Notes: a model not told the origin generated them from the letters alone. Positions 9,332 through 20,049 are shown, numbered from the stretch's first letter. The stretch: DNA of 64,000 nt from Acinetobacter colistiniresistens (GCF_000413935.1 NZ_KE340379.1:514595-578594); one strand, 5' to 3'. Made by a program: numbers and translations.

Positions 9332-11434
9332 ATGGAGACAACACAAGCAAAGTCATCACTTCCCTCAAAACTCCTATGGAGTTTGGTTGCCATTGTTGGG
9401 GCAATTTCATTTGGGATTTTGGCAGTTAGTCGTGGTGAGCATGTCAATGCAGTCTGGTTGGTTCTTGCGGCGGTCTGTGTATATAGCATTGCATATCGGT
9501 TCTACAGTTTATTTATTGCAAACAAAGTTTTTGAATTAAATCCTAAACGGTTAACTCCAGCACATCGCCTTGCCGATGGTCTGGATTATGTTCCAACCAA
9601 TAAATACGTTTTATTTGGGCATCACTTTGCTGCTATTGCTGGTGCTGGTCCTTTGGTTGGGCCGATTCTGGCAGCGCAAATGGGTTATTTACCTGGAACA
9701 ATCTGGCTTTTAGTTGGAGTGGTGATTGCAGGTGCTGTACAGGATTTTCTGGTTCTATTTATTTCAACACGCCGTGATGGCCGTTCGTTGGGAGAAATGG
9801 CCAAGCAGGAACTCGGTACTTTTGCTGGTGTCATTGTCATGCTCGGTACGCTTGGAGTCATGATTATTATCCTTGCGGTATTGGCATTAGTTGTAGTCAA
9901 GGCACTGGCACATAGTCCTTGGGGCGTATTTAGTATTGCAACTACCATTCCAATCGCGCTATTCATGGGCATTTACATGCGTTATTTGCGCCCTGGAAAA
10001 ATTGCAGAGGTATCGATTATTGGTTTTGTACTAATGATGGCTGCAATTGTCTATGGGGGTGATGTTGCAAAAGATCCATATTGGGGCCAGTTATTTACCC
10101 TGAGTGGTACCCAGTTGACATGGGCGTTGATTATTTATGGTTTCATCGCGTCAGTTTTACCCGTTTGGTTGTTATTAGCACCACGTGATTATCTTTCTAC
10201 TTTCCTAAAAATCGGTGTGATTGCAGGTTTGGCGATCGGGATTATCTTTGCGATGCCTGATTTGAAAATGCCAGCGGTAACGCATTTCATTGATGGCACA
10301 GGGCCTGTATTTGCAGGTAGTTTATTTCCTTTCTTATTTATTACCATTGCCTGTGGTGCGATCTCGGGCTTCCATGCCTTGGTGGCTTCAGGGACAACAC
10401 CAAAACTGGTCGATAACGAAGTCAATATTCGTATGATTGGTTATGGTGGGATGCTCATGGAATCCTTTGTCGGGATCATGGCCATGATCTGTGCAACGGT
10501 ACTTGATCCGGGTGTCTATTTTGCGATTAATGCACCTGCGGCAATTCTGGGAACAACGGTCGATACTGCTGCGGAAGCAGTACGTAACCTTGGCTTTGTC
10601 GTTAGTCCTGAAATGCTGACTTTGTTGGCACAAGAAGTGGGCGAGAGCTCAATTCTATCACGTACAGGTGGTGCACCAACCTTCGCGATTGGTATGGCGC
10701 ATATCATTTCTGAAATTTTCAATAGCCGTTCAATGATGGCATTCTGGTATCACTTTGCCATTTTATTTGAAGCCTTATTCATTTTAACTGCGGTAGATGC
10801 AGGAACACGTGCCTGTCGTTTCATGGTGCAGGATACTGTGGGTATCGTAGTGCCAGCAATTAAACAATCAAGTTCATTCTTTGGGAATTTGGTCGGAACG
10901 TTTGTCGCGGTAGCGGGTTGGGGCTTCTTTGTCTATCAAGGCGTTGTTGACCCATTAGGCGGGATTAACTCCTTGTGGCCATTATTCGGTATCGGTAACC
11001 AGATTCTTGCCTCTATGGCGTTGATTTTGGGGACAGTTATTCTATTTAAGATGAAGAAAGAGAAGTATGTATGGGTCACCATTGTCCCGACTATTTTCTT
11101 GTTTATTACCTCAATGACTGCAGGCTGGCAGAAGATTTTCCATGAAAATCCGAAGATTGGCTTCTTGGCACAAGCGAACCGTTTCTCGGATGCGATTGCG
11201 CGTGGCGAAGTGCTTGCACCAGCCAAAACAGTGGCTGAAATGCAGACCATTGTGATGTCGAACCAGATCAATGCTGCGTTGTGTGGGTTCTTTATGATTG
11301 TTGCAATCGTGATGGTGATTGCTTCTATTGGCATCGTACGCCGTGCTTTGGCAAGTCCAACGCCTACTGCCAATGAAGCACCTGCGGTTTATTCAGAAAC
11401 ACCGATGACTGCGAATAGCATCAAAGGAGAGTAA
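9332..11434 (+). CDS. cstA: Carbon starvation protein CstA, peptide/pyruvate transporter
   Basis: The 700-residue membrane protein has about 16-18 hydrophobic helices. Diagnostic stretches include NKYVLFGHHFAAIAGAGPLVGP near residue 90 and ACGAISGFHALVASGTTPKL near 345. CstA/BtsT proteins import peptides or pyruvate under carbon limitation. The start at 9332 gives a 25-30 residue polar N-terminus before the first helix. The small YbdD partner starts 2 bp after the stop, the usual arrangement for this family. No cAMP-CRP site was identified. Confidence 0.95.
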   Translation: METTQAKSSLPSKLLWSLVAIVGAISFGILAVSRGEHVNAVWLVLAAVCVYSIAYRFYSLFIANKVFELNPKRLTPAHRLADGLDYVPTNKYVLFGHHFAAIAGAGPLVGPILAAQMGYLPGTIWLLVGVVIAGAVQDFLVLFISTRRDGRSLGEMAKQELGTFAGVIVMLGTLGVMIIILAVLALVVVKALAHSPWGVFSIATTIPIALFMGIYMRYLRPGKIAEVSIIGFVLMMAAIVYGGDVAKDPYWGQLFTLSGTQLTWALIIYGFIASVLPVWLLLAPRDYLSTFLKIGVIAGLAIGIIFAMPDLKMPAVTHFIDGTGPVFAGSLFPFLFITIACGAISGFHALVASGTTPKLVDNEVNIRMIGYGGMLMESFVGIMAMICATVLDPGVYFAINAPAAILGTTVDTAAEAVRNLGFVVSPEMLTLLAQEVGESSILSRTGGAPTFAIGMAHIISEIFNSRSMMAFWYHFAILFEALFILTAVDAGTRACRFMVQDTVGIVVPAIKQSSSFFGNLVGTFVAVAGWGFFVYQGVVDPLGGINSLWPLFGIGNQILASMALILGTVILFKMKKEKYVWVTIVPTIFLFITSMTAGWQKIFHENPKIGFLAQANRFSDAIARGEVLAPAKTVAEMQTIVMSNQINAALCGFFMIVAIVMVIASIGIVRRALASPTPTANEAPAVYSETPMTANSIKGE

Positions 11435-11436
11435 GT

Positions 11437-11739
11437 ATGGATTTTAAAATTGCCCGACAAGGTGGTTCAGTGATTGTGAAGATTATTAAATTCACCATCA
11501 TGTCACAGAAGCATTTGCTATTGTCGCCAAAGAATTGGTCACGCATCGCCGTACTGTGGCAACGTTTACAGCAAAGTTTTCGTCTCATGGTTGGTGTACC
11601 TGATTATGAAACCTATGTTGAGCATATGAAAGCACATCATCCGGATTTAACTCCCATGGATGCCAAGACTTTTTATCGTCATTGTATCGATGCGCGTTAT
11701 CCTTCAGCGGGTGGCAATATGAAAAAATGTCCTTGCTAG
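11437..11739 (+). CDS. YbdD/YjiX family small protein, partner of CstA
   Basis: The C-terminal 65 residues (FRLMVGVPDYETYVEHM, then LTPMDAKTFYRHCIDARY and a Cys-rich tail) are the YbdD/YjiX (DUF466) signature. The family is almost always cotranscribed with CstA-type transporters; its role is unknown, perhaps accessory. The start at 11437 is supported by AGGAG 7 bp upstream. It adds about 35 residues compared with E. coli YbdD, and an internal ATG at 11500 is an alternative. Confidence 0.85.
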   Translation: MDFKIARQGGSVIVKIIKFTIMSQKHLLLSPKNWSRIAVLWQRLQQSFRLMVGVPDYETYVEHMKAHHPDLTPMDAKTFYRHCIDARYPSAGGNMKKCPC

Positions 11740-11814
11740 AAATCAATTGATTTCGTTGAAAAAAAACCAAAACAGTGTATGTTGAAGCATGCACTGTTTT
11801 ATTTTGGGGAGAAT

Positions 11815-12777
11815 ATGATGTGGGGCATGGGTCAGACTTCGGTTCAGGACAAAAAACAGCAAAATCAGTCATTAGAACAAGATATCAGAAGTTTTGCACA
11901 GAAGATTGAGCACTTTTTAATTGAAGTGAATCAGCTGATTTTAGATAAACCTCAGCAAACTAAATTGGCTTTGACCTGTTTATTGGCAGGTGGGCATGTA
12001 CTGTTTGAGGATCTACCAGGATTGGGGAAAACCACCTTGGCCAGTGCTCTGGCGCGTCTGGCAGGATTGCATTTTCAACGGATTCAATTCACCAATGATA
12101 TGTTGGCCAGTGATGTGATTGGCATCAATATTTTTAATCAAAAAGAACATGTGTTTGAGTTTAAGCAAGGACCGGTGTTTACTCAGATCTTACTTGCGGA
12201 TGAAATTAACCGCTGTAGTCCTAAGACCCAAAGTGCGTTACTCGAAGCGATGGAAGAAGGTGCTGTGACTGTAGATGGGCTACATTATGCGTTACCACAA
12301 CCTTTCTGGGTACTGGCAACGCAAAACCCGCTGTTCCAAAGTGGAACCTATGCATTGCCAGAGTCTCAACTTGACCGTTTCCTGATGCGTTTGTCACTGG
12401 GCTATCCATCTCGTCAGGCAGAAAAGTTACTATTGCAGCAAAGCTCTCGCCAAGTGCTGATTCATCAATTAGATGCCGTGTTTAATCAAGCTGATATCTT
12501 ACATTTACGTGAGTTAGCAAAGCAGGTTTTCCTCAGTGATGCAGTGCTCAACTATATTCTGGATCTCGCTGCTGAAACACGTAAGCAACGTCATGGGCTG
12601 TCTACACGTGGTGTACTTGCACTGAAGGCTGCAGCGCAAGCCTATGCCTTGGTTGAGGGGCGCAGTTTTGTCACGACTGATGATGTGCAAACCGTATTTG
12701 TCGCTGTTACGGCGCATCGTATTAGTTTGGGTGAAACCGAGGTACAACAACTTTTGCAGTCGGTTGAAGCATTGTAA
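11815..12777 (+). CDS. MoxR-family AAA+ ATPase
   Basis: About 320 residues with Walker A GLGKTT, Walker B LLADEINR and the MoxR-typical ALLEAMEEG and ATQNP sensor segments. MoxR ATPases act as chaperone-like partners of neighbouring proteins with DUF58 or VWA domains. The start at 11815 (or the adjacent ATG at 11818) is supported by GGGGAG just upstream; an in-frame ATG at 11779 has no ribosome site. It is first in a three-gene operon with the DUF58 and transglutaminase proteins. Confidence 0.93.
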   Translation: MMWGMGQTSVQDKKQQNQSLEQDIRSFAQKIEHFLIEVNQLILDKPQQTKLALTCLLAGGHVLFEDLPGLGKTTLASALARLAGLHFQRIQFTNDMLASDVIGINIFNQKEHVFEFKQGPVFTQILLADEINRCSPKTQSALLEAMEEGAVTVDGLHYALPQPFWVLATQNPLFQSGTYALPESQLDRFLMRLSLGYPSRQAEKLLLQQSSRQVLIHQLDAVFNQADILHLRELAKQVFLSDAVLNYILDLAAETRKQRHGLSTRGVLALKAAAQAYALVEGRSFVTTDDVQTVFVAVTAHRISLGETEVQQLLQSVEAL

Positions 12778-12791
12778 GCGAGTATAGGCAT

Positions 12792-13709
12792 ATGCAAACT
12801 GGATTCAAACAGCAGCTTAGCCAATGGATTGCCAAACGCTTTCAGGTGGGTGTCAGTAAAACGCTACGACAAAAAGATGTATTGGTTTTTATCTATAAGC
12901 AAGGCTTTTTATATTTAATCCTGATTCTGATTACCTTTATTGCAGGGATTAACTATGCCAATAACCTGATTTTAGGATTTTGTTTTTTAATCAGCGCCAT
13001 TTTGTGTATCAGTTTTTATCTGACCTTTAAACAATTACATGCTTTGCAAATCGATGTTGTGATACCTGAGGTTGGGCAAGTCGATCAAACACTCATTTTA
13101 AAGCTCCTATTTAAGCAGCCTGTCAGTTCAGCACGTTATTTGAGAATCCAGTGGCAAACTCAAGAGCAACTTCTTTATCTAGACCAGACTCAACACAGTA
13201 TTGAACTGCCTGTTGTTGTTACGGTACGTGGATACTATGAATTTGAGACCATTAAAATTTATTCGACTTACCCTTTGGGCTTAGTTCGGGCTTGGACTTA
13301 TTTATCGCCAAAACAAAAAATATGGATTGCCCCCAAAGCTTATGATTGGCAAAAAGAACATAAAAGCCAACCAACTTCAGCACATGATCGTCTGGATGAA
13401 TTTAAGGAGCTCAGAGGCTTTCAACAAGGCGATTCTTATCAGAATGTGGCTTGGAAACAGGTGGCGCGTGGGCAGGGTTTTTTGATCAAAATGTTTGAGG
13501 CTCAGGCCAGTCATCAACATTTGGAAATTGATTATCAACAGATTCCAGCACAAGGTCATGAAGAAAAATTAAGTTTTATGATGGGCTTGGTCGAACAATG
13601 CGAACAATTGGGTGATGATTATGCCTTGATTTTACCGCATGCACGTTTGGAAAGTGGGCAAGGGCAGGTTCAGTTGATTAAAGCAAAACTTTTATTGGCG
13701 CAGGCTTAA
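12792..13709 (+). CDS. DUF58 domain protein
   Basis: The 305-residue protein has two membrane helices near residues 35-80. They are followed by a soluble region with the DUF58 core RLDEFKELRGFQQGDSYQNVAWKQ around residue 200 (split here from a longer motif at nt 13390-13460). DUF58 proteins regularly sit between MoxR ATPases and transglutaminases, but their biochemical role is not settled. The stop overlaps the next start by 1 nt (TAATG), so translation is coupled. Confidence 0.88.
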   Translation: MQTGFKQQLSQWIAKRFQVGVSKTLRQKDVLVFIYKQGFLYLILILITFIAGINYANNLILGFCFLISAILCISFYLTFKQLHALQIDVVIPEVGQVDQTLILKLLFKQPVSSARYLRIQWQTQEQLLYLDQTQHSIELPVVVTVRGYYEFETIKIYSTYPLGLVRAWTYLSPKQKIWIAPKAYDWQKEHKSQPTSAHDRLDEFKELRGFQQGDSYQNVAWKQVARGQGFLIKMFEAQASHQHLEIDYQQIPAQGHEEKLSFMMGLVEQCEQLGDDYALILPHARLESGQGQVQLIKAKLLLAQA

Positions 13710-15685
13710 TGATGACGCAACAAATCTATTTCTGTGTGTTGGCTGCATTAACTTTGGTCTTGCTGGGGCAAGTTGCTTTTGTACCTGTCACTTTAACAGG
13801 CGTGTGGGCTGTCATCTGGTTGCTGTTAGTGCGTCGCTATCGTCAACAGCGTTACAGTGCATTTCCAAAATGGTTCTTGCTGCTTTTTATTTTATTGTGT
13901 TTAGGCTTGGTCTATTTCAACTATCAAACCTTATTGGGGGTTGAAGCCGGAGTTGCCTTTTTAAGCACGTGTTTATTTGCCAAATGTTTAGAAGCGAAAA
14001 ACACACGTGATTTATTAATCATCTTTAATTTTGCCTTATTCGTCAGTGCGAGTTTGCTGTTACATAGCCAAGCATTTTGGATGGCTATGATTGTTTTTGC
14101 TACATTTGTGATGTGTTTAGTCGGCTTGTATCGAATCCAGACGGGATTATTTAATCAAAATAAATTGTCATCCAATCAACTGAAGCAAGATGTTAAACAA
14201 ATTCTTAAATTTGTTGGAATCGCAATTCCTTTCTTTCTGATTCTATTTATCTTTTTTCCTCGCTTACCACCACTCTGGGCGGTTCCAATTCAAGGTAATC
14301 AAGCCACTACAGGCATGAGTGATCGCATGTCACCAGGAGATATTGCTCAATTATCACAGTCTTCGGCTTTGGCCTTTCGGATTGTAGCTGATATGTCGCA
14401 ATTTCCAAGTCGATCTGAGCTGTACTGGCGAGCTTTGGTGTTGGATCAATATGATGGCAGTACATGGACCAGTAGTGACTTTAATCAGCAGATTAAAAAT
14501 GTGCAGTCCACACCACGGAGTGTGCCTTATCAATATTTATCGGCAGATGAGCAAGCCAACTGGATTATGGGATTGGAATACTCGATTCCACAGGAACGCT
14601 ATTTGCAGTTGTATCAAGACAATAGTATTCGCCCGACTAAATTGGTTAAGCGCAATGTACCTATACAAATGTTGTGGTTAGGACCTAACTCAGGCGAAGC
14701 AATTTCCCTACCACCACGTCAACTTGAGTTAAATCTCAAATTTGATTCGAATCGTGATGAAAAAGCACAGCAATTGGCACATCAGCTTTTTGAACAGAGC
14801 CAGAAGCAACCTGAAAAATATCTACAATCTGTGCTTTCTTGGTACCGAAAAAGTGGCTTTGTGTATACCTTAACACCAGGTACTTTAGGTGGCGATCGTA
14901 TTGATCAGTTCTTGTTTTCCAGTCGCAAAGGTTTTTGTGAACACTACGCCTCAAGTTTTGTCATGCTGATGCGTTATGCCGGCATTCCAGCACGGGTGGT
15001 AATAGGCTATCAAGGTGGGCAATTAGCACTTGATGGGCAGAGCTGGGAAGTACGCCAGTTAGATGCACACGCATGGAGTGAGGTTTATCTCAATGGAAAA
15101 TGGAAAAGAATTGACCCAACAGCCATGATTGCACCGCAACGAATTGATACAGGCATGCAAAATTATCTGGCACAAGACCAGACGGTATGGGGAGATGAAA
15201 GCAAGGCTTGGCGCTTACAACAGTTTAAGTTTTTAAAAAATATGCGGATTTGGAGTGACTATTTAAGCTATCAATGGCAAAGCAAAGTCGTAGGCTATGA
15301 TGCAGAGAAGCAGAAAAACTGGTTGTCCCGACTCGGTCTGGATTCAAGTTATACTTATGTAATCGTTTTGATTGCAGGCACTGGTACGATTTTAGTGATC
15401 TATGTGGGGGTTTATTGGTGGAGACAAACACGACAGCAGGCAGATTATCAAAGAGCGGTATTTAAGTTTCAAAAGCAGTTGCCTAAACATTTGCATAAGC
15501 AACCCGCAGAGACTTTTCAGGTGTGGATGCAGCGTTTAGCAGATCAGGTTCAGAACAAACAGGTATTTGAACAAGCAATTGTGTTATATCAACAAATTGT
15601 TTTTTTAGAGCAAAAAGATAGCGGAAATATTCAAGAGTTTAAGCGCTTGCTTAAAGACTGTGCGATTGCACTAAAACAGTCGTAA
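13709..15685 (+). CDS. TgpA-like membrane transglutaminase (DUF3488, transglutaminase core, DUF4129)
   Basis: The 658-residue protein starts with five or six membrane helices (about 1-190). It continues with a periplasmic transglutaminase-like domain, another helix near 550 and a C-terminal DUF4129-like tail. The papain-type triad is visible as Cys410 (KGFCEHYASS), His454 (DAHAWSEV) and Asp469 (RIDP). TgpA of Pseudomonas aeruginosa has the same layout and is important for viability. The substrate is unknown. It is last in the MoxR-DUF58-TgpA operon. Confidence 0.9.
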   Translation: MMTQQIYFCVLAALTLVLLGQVAFVPVTLTGVWAVIWLLLVRRYRQQRYSAFPKWFLLLFILLCLGLVYFNYQTLLGVEAGVAFLSTCLFAKCLEAKNTRDLLIIFNFALFVSASLLLHSQAFWMAMIVFATFVMCLVGLYRIQTGLFNQNKLSSNQLKQDVKQILKFVGIAIPFFLILFIFFPRLPPLWAVPIQGNQATTGMSDRMSPGDIAQLSQSSALAFRIVADMSQFPSRSELYWRALVLDQYDGSTWTSSDFNQQIKNVQSTPRSVPYQYLSADEQANWIMGLEYSIPQERYLQLYQDNSIRPTKLVKRNVPIQMLWLGPNSGEAISLPPRQLELNLKFDSNRDEKAQQLAHQLFEQSQKQPEKYLQSVLSWYRKSGFVYTLTPGTLGGDRIDQFLFSSRKGFCEHYASSFVMLMRYAGIPARVVIGYQGGQLALDGQSWEVRQLDAHAWSEVYLNGKWKRIDPTAMIAPQRIDTGMQNYLAQDQTVWGDESKAWRLQQFKFLKNMRIWSDYLSYQWQSKVVGYDAEKQKNWLSRLGLDSSYTYVIVLIAGTGTILVIYVGVYWWRQTRQQADYQRAVFKFQKQLPKHLHKQPAETFQVWMQRLADQVQNKQVFEQAIVLYQQIVFLEQKDSGNIQEFKRLLKDCAIALKQS

Positions 15686-15691
15686 AAAAAC

Positions 15692-15720
15692 TTGTGAAGC
15701 TCATAAAAAATGAATATGAT
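15692..15720 (+). promoter_or_regulatory. Promoter of tRNA-Val
   Basis: TTGTGA at 15692-15697 and TATGAT at 15715-15720 are separated by 17 bp. The expected start near 15727 lies just ahead of the tRNA 5' end. Confidence 0.7.
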
Positions 15721-15732
15721 GCTTCTCATTCT

Positions 15733-15809
15733 AGGTGTATAGCTCAGTTGGTTAGAGCGCTACGTTGACATCGTAGAGGTCTCCAGTTCGAGTCTGGATA
15801 TACCTACCA
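15733..15809 (+). tRNA. tRNA-Val (anticodon GAC)
   Basis: The acceptor stem AGGTGTA pairs with TATACCT with one G-T pair. The D arm contains AGCTCAGTTGGTTAGAGC, the anticodon stem TACG / CGTA flanks loop TTGACAT, and the T arm is CCAGTTCGAGTCTGG. The CCA end is encoded at 15807-15809. Confidence 0.97.
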
Positions 15810-15820
15810 AGATTTATCAA

Positions 15821-15857
15821 AGACTTATAAGCGAATCAGCGGCTTATAGGTCTTTTT
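15821..15857 (+). terminator. Intrinsic terminator of tRNA-Val
   Basis: The stem AGACTTATAAGC / GCTTATAGGTCT has a single G-T pair and is followed by TTTTTT. Confidence 0.85.
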
Positions 15858-16293
15858 TTATGTCTATTTGACATGGTTTATTCTTGGTGGTGGGTGCTGA
15901 ACAGTATTTTAGGCTCTTTACGACAAATCTTCGACAAGATGAAACTGCCAAAACCAAGAAAAAGAGGGGCTTATAACGAGCTTATGTCTAAAAGCTATCT
16001 TTAGATTTCAGTTATTTTAAACTTTAACTCTACCGATTTTATAGTCAAGAAATTATAAACATCTTTTGAATAATGTTGATGCATTTTATTCAAATAGTTG
16101 AACACCTTGGCTCTATTGTTTGACTTGGGCCAATATTTATGAGCCAATTTCATTATTATTCAAATATTTTAGCTACCTGAAAATTGAAGCACTTAGCGTT
16201 TTCTGGCTCTGTGTTTCAGGTTCAATTATTGAAAACATTTAGGTTAGTACGGCTTTATATAATATGTGAATATGAGGAATACTTAACTTGGCG
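15858..16293. other. Gene-poor stretch after tRNA-Val with one possible 43-codon ORF
   Basis: No gene of normal size is visible. A + strand frame at 15873-16004 could encode 43 residues with a basic tail KMKLPKPRKRGAYNELM, but it has no ribosome site. It may be a leftover of an element once inserted at the tRNA. The rest is AT-rich and featureless. Confidence 0.4.
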
Positions 16294-16323
16294 CATAGAA
16301 AAGCCCAGAAGAGCTTTTCTATG
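16294..16323. terminator. Hairpin downstream of the DUF6232-like gene
   Basis: A perfect 11-bp stem CATAGAAAAGC / GCTTTTCTATG with an 8-nt loop lies just past the stop of the leftward gene. It has no clear T-run on that strand, so it may be a weak terminator or an RNA-stabilising hairpin. Confidence 0.5.
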
Positions 16324-16331
16324 CTTTCATT

Positions 16332-16709
16332 TTAATGATAAAGAATAGCCTGATTTATTGCATGAATTACTTCATCAATATAATTCTCATCTTCGCTTTC
16401 AAGCGCTTGTAGCTCAGAAGCGGATGTTTTAAGGACCACATAGTATTTATGTTTAACTAAAAATCCAACACCAATAAGAATAAGGCCGACTATTATAACA
16501 GCAGTTAAATTACTGCCTGAAATACCAGCGAGAAGAAAGATTACACCGCAAATCCACCACCCGAGTTTTGGCGCTTTCTTAAGCCTTTTATCTACAGAAG
16601 TGATATTACGGACAGCATAAGTTTGATTGTTTACAATAAATCTTGCATTTGTAACACTTACATTACCACTTGAAAAAAGCGTTTGTTCTGGTTTTTGTAC
16701 TGCTGACAA
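16332..16709 (-). CDS. Small membrane protein, DUF6232-like
   Basis: The 125-residue protein has an N-terminal beta-rich segment (VSVTNARFIVNNQTYAVRNITSV). Two hydrophobic helices at about 50-68 and 70-85 follow, then a soluble acidic tail. This matches the DUF6232 layout of small bacterial membrane proteins of unknown role. It stands alone, with no operon partner. Confidence 0.7.
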   Translation of the reverse strand: MSAVQKPEQTLFSSGNVSVTNARFIVNNQTYAVRNITSVDKRLKKAPKLGWWICGVIFLLAGISGSNLTAVIIVGLILIGVGFLVKHKYYVVLKTSASELQALESEDENYIDEVIHAINQAILYH

Positions 16710-16933
16710 TTTTTAGTACCCATTGTAAATTTATGTAAGAAGGTATTTTATTGAAAAAAATTAATCAAGCAAGGCTTTTAATAAACGACTTTTAAATCCA
16801 CTTTATATTGATAGAAATATACCAAAACCCCCAAGTATTAATTTAAATGATAATTGCCTGACTCTTATACTGTGCTTCAATCTCTGATTTATTTAGTTAT
16901 TTTAGTTCAATTTTGATTTATTGAGTAATCATT

Positions 16934-17152
16934 ATGGAGCAATTAAAAGTAGGCGATGCTATGGGGTTGGAATCAGCTCCTAGCCTAATAACTATTATTA
17001 CTATTCATGACGAAAATCCAGATGTGAATGGAAAGATAAAAAGGAGAAAAAGTGATAAATTTCGCTTAGAGGCCATAATAATATTTGAAATGATGTTAAT
17101 TTTTAATCTAAAAAATAGAACAGCTTCTTTTATTGAGAATAACTTTTCTTGA
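16934..17152 (+). CDS. Small hypothetical protein
   Basis: A 72-codon frame with a mixed, lysine-rich middle and no recognisable domain. The ATG is preceded by TTGAGTAATCATT, which lacks a good ribosome site, and no promoter or terminator is evident. It lies in a gene-poor stretch and may not be expressed. Confidence 0.25.
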   Translation: MEQLKVGDAMGLESAPSLITIITIHDENPDVNGKIKRRKSDKFRLEAIIIFEMMLIFNLKNRTASFIENNFS

Positions 17153-17541
17153 ATATATAAGTAAGTGGGATTAGAGGGGAGTTTGAGAAGAATTCCTCAT
17201 ATGTATTAGAAAATAAAATACTATGCTCAACATTTTTTAGTGAAAGGCGCTGTAATTTTTATGAGATATTCGGCCCTTGACTCACTCGATGGTTGGTGCT
17301 AATTTAAACAATAAGGAAGTCATATACTATTTGGGATTTAAGAGAAATCTTGCCTAAATGAACAAAGATATGATGACCTGAATACACAGCTAACAACGAA
17401 CGAAACGGTTTAGATCGTTTTTAAAAATGTTCAAGGTTGTAGAAAAGCCCGTTAATCGGGCTTTTTTAATGCCTACAATTTTAAGGGACTTTAGGTGATA
17501 TCCTTAATGAAATAGAACAATAGAAATAATAGGGGGTGGCG
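17153..17541. other. Intergenic stretch without protein genes
   Basis: The 389 bp between two small ORFs contain only the candidate small RNA and its terminator at 17443-17467. The start of the next gene is set by AGGGGG at 17531-17536. Confidence 0.5.
17312..17467 (+). ncRNA. Possible small RNA ending at an orphan terminator
   Basis: A clear intrinsic terminator at 17443-17467 (AAAAGCCCG / CGGGCTTTTTT) has no gene in front of it. Upstream, TTGACT at 17277-17282 is followed 17 bp later by TAATTT, a weak promoter. The roughly 155-nt transcript so defined has no ORF and contains a second small dyad (AACG..CGTT) near 17405-17420. The assignment is an inference from the terminator alone. Confidence 0.35.
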
Positions 17542-17769
17542 ATGCTGATGTTTATCATTTTAGTTATTGTGATTGGTCTCGTTTTATTGTTTTTCTTCGC
17601 ACAGAGCACTAGCACTACACCAGATTCTTCTGATTATAACGATTCATATTCTTCGACCACATCTAGCGGTGACTCATTTCAAGATAATGATGATAGACGT
17701 ATGGATGATTGTAGTTTTAATACTGAATCAAATTCTGATTCAAACAGTTGTGATAGTAGTAATGATTAA
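17542..17769 (+). CDS. Small membrane-anchored Ser/Asp-rich protein
   Basis: A 75-residue protein has one N-terminal helix (FIILVIVIGLVLLFFFA). A polar tail follows that consists almost wholly of Ser, Asp, Asn and Thr and contains two Cys. The start at 17542 is supported by AGGGGG 5 bp upstream; a GTG at 17536 is less likely. The low-complexity tail gives no functional clue. It is convergent with the pirin gene. Confidence 0.55.
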   Translation: MLMFIILVIVIGLVLLFFFAQSTSTTPDSSDYNDSYSSTTSSGDSFQDNDDRRMDDCSFNTESNSDSNSCDSSND

Positions 17770-17803
17770 AAAGCTTGTACCCCTTGAGGGGAAGAGGTAC
17801 AAG
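17768..17803 (-). terminator. Terminator of the pirin gene
   Basis: Read leftward, CTTGTACC / GGTACAAG forms an 8-bp stem that is followed by CTTTTTAAT. It lies 12 bp past the pirin stop. Confidence 0.75.
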
Positions 17804-17814
17804 TCAAACTGGGC

Positions 17815-18498
17815 TTAAGGTAGGTCAAACCAGATCATTTGACTGTCTTGCAATGCAGTAATGGTTGTAGTCTCATCAAACAATAATGCATCACCTACTT
17901 TTACCAAATGATCGGCAATCATCACTTCACCTGAAATCACATGCACATAGTTTACTTTTTTCTGTGCTGTAATTTCTAAATGTTGATCTTTTTCAAGAAC
18001 CGCAGTTTTCACTTCAGCATTTTGACGGATCGACATTGGCGCAGATTCATCACCAGCAATCAAGTGCCATTGGTTTGGATGATCTTTTGGATTGAGTTGA
18101 ATTTGCTGATAGGTTGGATCCGCATCTTGCACATTGGGTTGGATCCAGATCTGTAACAGATGCACCGCTTTATCATGCTTGTTCATTTCACTGTGAGTGA
18201 CCCCAGTTCCAGCGCTCATCAACTGCCATTCACCGGCATTGATTTGGCCTTCATTACCCATACTGTCTTTATGGGAAATGGTGCCATCAAGTACACAGGT
18301 CAAGATTTCCATATTGTCATGGGGATGAGTACCGAAACCATTATGTGCAGCAACCGTATCGTCGTTAATCACGCGTAGTGCGCTGACGCCCATGTATTTT
18401 GGGTCATACCAGCTTCCAAATGAAAAGCTATGATAAGTGTCTAACCAACCTGCTTTGACATGACCACGGTTTTCACTACGATGTAGATAAGCATTCAT
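17815..18498 (-). CDS. Pirin family protein (YhaK-like bicupin)
   Basis: The 227-residue protein begins with the pirin signature RSENRGHVKAGWLDTYHSFSFG. The N-terminal cupin metal-site pattern is present as GFGTHPHDNMEIL and GVTHSEMN. Family members bind Fe or Zn; some are quercetin 2,3-dioxygenases or redox sensors. The length matches the short YhaK-type class. The ATG follows GGGAGATGAAAG, a good ribosome site. It is a single gene with its own terminator. Confidence 0.9.
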   Translation of the reverse strand: MNAYLHRSENRGHVKAGWLDTYHSFSFGSWYDPKYMGVSALRVINDDTVAAHNGFGTHPHDNMEILTCVLDGTISHKDSMGNEGQINAGEWQLMSAGTGVTHSEMNKHDKAVHLLQIWIQPNVQDADPTYQQIQLNPKDHPNQWHLIAGDESAPMSIRQNAEVKTAVLEKDQHLEITAQKKVNYVHVISGEVMIADHLVKVGDALLFDETTTITALQDSQMIWFDLP

Positions 18499-18629
18499 CT
18501 TTCATCTCCCAAATTATTATGTATTGCTTAATGCTTATATTATCGATTCATAATAGGGATGAACAGTCTTTTAATGCGACATATTGTTCTATAAATAAGA
18601 TGATTCAATCGTGTGTATTTTCTTGGATA

Positions 18630-18665
18630 AAATAAAAAAGGCTGAATAAAAATATTCAGCCTTTT
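18630..18665 (-). terminator. Terminator of argG
   Basis: A 13-bp stem AAAAGGCTGAATA / TATTCAGCCTTTT with a T-rich flank on the leftward side lies 29 bp past the argG stop. Confidence 0.88.
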
Positions 18666-18693
18666 CAAATGGGTAAATTAATTTACTCATCTG

Positions 18694-20049
<1,356 letters not shown>

